DNA of 64,000 bases, taken from positions 2,046,001-2,110,000 of the forward strand of contig CAVNZM010000014.1 in NCBI GenBank assembly GCA_963693365.1, written 5' to 3'. Shown one piece after another: positions 61,555 through 64,000 of the stretch. The notes under the pieces were generated by a model. That model had not been told where the DNA came from. It saw only the letters and a list, made by a program, of their open reading frames with translations, and did no database searches. The position numbers and the translations under genes were made by a program. Source of the stretch: Amoebidium appalachense (taxonomy: Eukaryota; Ichthyosporea). Within the stretch, counting starts at the first letter, position 1. Each line of letters opens with the position of its first letter.

Positions 61555-63060
61555 GTTTGCGGAAAGGAAGAAAGGGGTGCTGGGAGTTGGCTGGGAGACA
61601 GGGCGGAGAAAGTACCTAAGGAAGAGGAATGAATGGAGACTTTGCTTTTAGCGAAGGTTGCTGTTTGATAACAAGCAGAAATGCTTAAACCCGCGGAGTT
61701 TGTGTGTTGCAACACAGTTAACGTTTAGCAATTTTTTTGTCTATCAAAGAACAGCCTAACCGTGAAGAAGTGAAAAAGGTTGCGAAAGTAGGCGAGAAAA
61801 GGTGCTATTAAGAGCGTTTCCTATCAAAGAAGTTAATTTGCAAACACGATTTACAAGCCAGCAAGACGCTAGCTCAAATAACGTTCAAGGAGAGAAAGTA
61901 GAGCGTAAACAGGAAACAGAAAACTTTCGTGCGACCGTTATTGCAGTTGTCGCGTTTTCTTATTGAGTGACCTATTTCCCCCTTGACGCAAACCGACGCG
62001 AAAGAAGGGGTGGTGGGAGAAGACTGAGGGGTGGGGGGGGAAAGGCTCCAAACAAAAAACGGTCGATCCGTTGGCCAACAGATCATGTTGCTGACGTCCA
62101 CTTACGCAAGATATGCGCAAAATGGATCCGAATCAGCCAAATTAGGTTAATCGGGTTCAGGGAGATCTCCAACGATCATTGGGGCCAAATGGAGTCATCA
62201 GTCTCATCACCAGGTTACTCTGGAGCGCTCGGAGTTTGCTTGTTCTCGAAACACCACGCTTTAATATGGATCATTGTTATCAGTATTTAATTATACTTAG
62301 AAAAGTTCCCTTTTACAAATGCAAAAAACCTTGTATACGTAAGGCCCCTAAGGGAGGAACACAGCAGCACTGGTGCCGCTATCAGTACCCGTTCAACGGT
62401 TTAGAGGGAGGGTCAACCTGGATCCCGAAAACTCTGTGGCCTCAGGGGGAACTTGCATATGAAGAACTCATCTGAAATCTTTTAGATTTGTTTATTTATT
62501 CATATGAACATAGAATTACATATCAAATTGTATTTAATGCCTGTAGGAAGTTGAAAGAAAGCAAAGAATGAAAGCTTGCACATTCTCAGCTATACCCTTT
62601 CCTCAAGCGATCCCTGCCGCATATCTTTGCCTGACGTCATTTCGAAAATCTTCTGCTTCGCTCCGGCGCAAATTGGGCAAACGTTTTCACAGCGTGATTG
62701 GTTGTTTTTTGAGCCACGCTTAGCTTTTTTTGGTAAATGTCTGACGAGATTACTGCATTTGTATTGGCTACGACATTTCCGCTGCTGGCACACATGACAT
62801 AGGCTACACAAAAACAAAAGTTCAAGCAGTCTTGCTGTCTTTTTTCCTTAAACAAAGAGATGGTCTTTTTCTTTCCCCCCTCGACGATCTTGACAAAATC
62901 TTGATGAGGTCATAGTATACATAGCCTCCAGTAGGTTTAGCCAACAATTTTAGCAGAACAAGGAAAGCCACACTGCCAACATTCCACCATCGCTGTAGTC
63001 CTCTGCATTCTGTTTGGAACATTCATCTTGAATATCGTCTGATCTTTGTTTCTTGTCGAC
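61555..63060. promoter_or_regulatory. Divergent spacer between zinc finger and fumarase
   Basis: About 1.5 kb with unusually little simple repeat for this window (one short G-run at about 62032-62040). It lies upstream of both flanking genes, so both promoters must be here. A palindromic TGACGTCA (62632-62639), the consensus CRE/ATF-type site, lies about 420 bp before the fumarase start; its use is unproven. Confidence 0.4.
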
Positions 63061-63707
63061 ATGAGCTTGCCACGTTTCCTTCCCACTGGTTTGAATGTTG
63101 TAGGCTACAGCAGGCCCACGCTATTGACAACTGCAGCCATTGTTCATTCTTACAGAGCTGGTGAGTGATTCTACATCCGATTTTTAAAGTTTTTCATCTA
63201 TTGTCTAATCTTGCTGCACGTCCGTAAGATCCCGTCCACCAGCCCTCACTTTTTCGCTTCACAACAGTCATCGATTGTGAAGCTCGAAAGTGCACACGAG
63301 AAGCGAAATGCCGCGATGGATCTACAAAAATTTTCCTTCAGAGTTTTGCGGTTTGCTCTGAGGTGCAGGTTTGCTCTGAGGTGCATCCCGAGATCAGTCG
63401 GGCGGATAGAGAGAGATAAGGGGGGGGGGGGGGGGTTGGGTGGGGGGAGTGAAAGGGAGAGGGAAGGGAGAGAGAATAGATATACATATACACACACACT
63501 TTTATGCACAAGTTATCGTTGATCTAACTGTATTTCCCCCAGGCTTGAACTCCGTCCGCAACTACAGCAGCAGCAAGATGGGGACTCGCACAGAGAAAGA
63601 TACTATGGGGGAGATAGAGGTGCCTAACACGGCCTACTGGGGTGCACAGACACAGCGGTCGCTCCATCAATTCAGCATTGGTGATGTTGGGGACAAATTT
63701 CCTCGCA
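63061..63707 (+). CDS. Fumarate hydratase class II, 5' part (partial)
   Basis: Two exons are visible: 63061-63160 and 63543-63707 (phase 1 then phase 1); the gene continues beyond the window. The product interconverts fumarate and malate in the TCA cycle. Exon 1 encodes a Ser/Thr/Arg-containing, acid-free N-terminus ([14 protein letters not shown]...), as in mitochondrial presequences. Exon 2 carries the class II/FumC start block: [19 protein letters not shown] followed by [13 protein letters not shown]. The first-exon end AGAGCTG with GTGAGT and the second-exon end CGCA with GTGAGT are good donors. An internal Met ([11 protein letters not shown]) just before the conserved block could start a cytosolic form, as dual-located fumarases do; that is inference. 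Argininosuccinate lyase and aspartase share the superfamily, but the AQTQRS block favours fumarase (aspartase is the main alternative). Confidence 0.88.
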
Positions 63708-63862
63708 GTGAGTTGGAGTCCCCCCCCCCCCCCCCCCCCCCCAAAACCCCTCCCTCTTCCACCACTCCCCCCCTCCCCCCCCTCCCCCCCTCCCCCCGTC
63801 CCCTCCTTCATCCCCGCCTGCCTGCCAAATCTTCATACATGAACGTGTCACCATGAGCGTGT

Positions 63863-63972
63863 CACCCCGTTCTAGTGTTGCATGCTATGTATGTGAGTTC
63901 CTTTTTTTCATGTCAACGTTTCATGCCACTTGAGTCGGCATCCGTACTTCATACTACGTACTCCATTCTCAG
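63863..63972 (+). repeat. Possible poly-C-tailed element in fumarase intron 2
   Basis: Weak member of the family: TGTTGCATGCTATGTATGTG, CCGTACTTCATACTACG, CTCCATTCTCAGCCCC, followed by poly-C. The 3' end matches best; the 5' half does not. Confidence 0.4.
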
Positions 63973-64000
63973 CCCCCCCCCCCCCCCCCCCCTTTCCCTC

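Overview
The window reads as nuclear DNA of a unicellular eukaryote. Protein genes are split by GT-AG introns, all three standard stop codons are used, and the spacers and introns are saturated with simple sequence: pure poly-G/poly-C runs of up to about 40 bases, long (CA/TG)n and (CT/GA)n arrays, and T-runs joined to G-runs. Gene content (animal-type glutamate-cysteine ligase, NXPE-like PC-esterase, equilibrative nucleoside transporter, TFIIIA-like zinc fingers, FumC-type fumarase, a Ytp1-like membrane protein) fits an opisthokont protist such as an ichthyosporean; this placement is inference, not shown by any single marker.

Layout. 1-2.2 kb: simple repeats. 2.2-3.6 kb (-): intronless equilibrative nucleoside transporter. 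3.6-8.4 kb: G-rich/GA-rich spacer with a retroelement 3'-end fragment near 6.1 kb. 8.46-10.93 kb (+): decayed non-LTR retrotransposon with poly-A tail. 13.0-16.4 kb: two C2H2 zinc-finger paralogs head to head, the left one (-) intact, the right one (+) broken by a frameshift and lost cysteines. 16.96-19.09 kb (-): 5'-truncated non-LTR element (RNase H plus zinc-knuckle remnants) flanked by a perfect 15-bp target-site duplication. 19.5-20.9 kb: CT-rich block. 21.9-28.7 kb (+): six-exon NXPE-like type II membrane protein with a PC-esterase (SGNH) domain. 31.9-45.9 kb (+): glutamate-cysteine ligase catalytic subunit, 18 exons reconstructed with every phase consistent, 629 aa. 46.9-58.05 kb (+): nine-exon polytopic membrane protein with a cytochrome-b561-like N-terminal half, resembling fungal Ytp1 in layout, 464 aa. 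60.8-61.6 kb (-): third zinc-finger gene. 63.06 kb to the window end (+): 5' part of a mitochondrial-type class II fumarase.

Functionally the genes are unlinked housekeeping genes: glutathione synthesis, TCA cycle, nucleoside uptake, a Golgi-type glycan-modifying candidate, a membrane redox candidate and nucleic-acid-binding zinc fingers. No operon or gene-cluster logic is visible.

The most unusual content is in the introns. (1) A family of about 100-135-bp elements, each ending in a conserved CATTCTAAC-like sequence followed by poly-C, occurs at least ten times, always on the sense strand and always inside introns. (2) Splice-site neighbourhoods are repeatedly duplicated or triplicated: the acceptor plus exon start of ligase exon 14 and of membrane-protein exon 4 each exist in three copies (two decayed), the donor of ligase exon 3 is duplicated, and the branch region of ligase exon 8 is triplicated. 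(3) A minisatellite with a 120-bp higher-order unit fills ligase intron 15. (4) T-run/G-run junctions have a fixed polarity. These were found by eye and need alignment to quantify.
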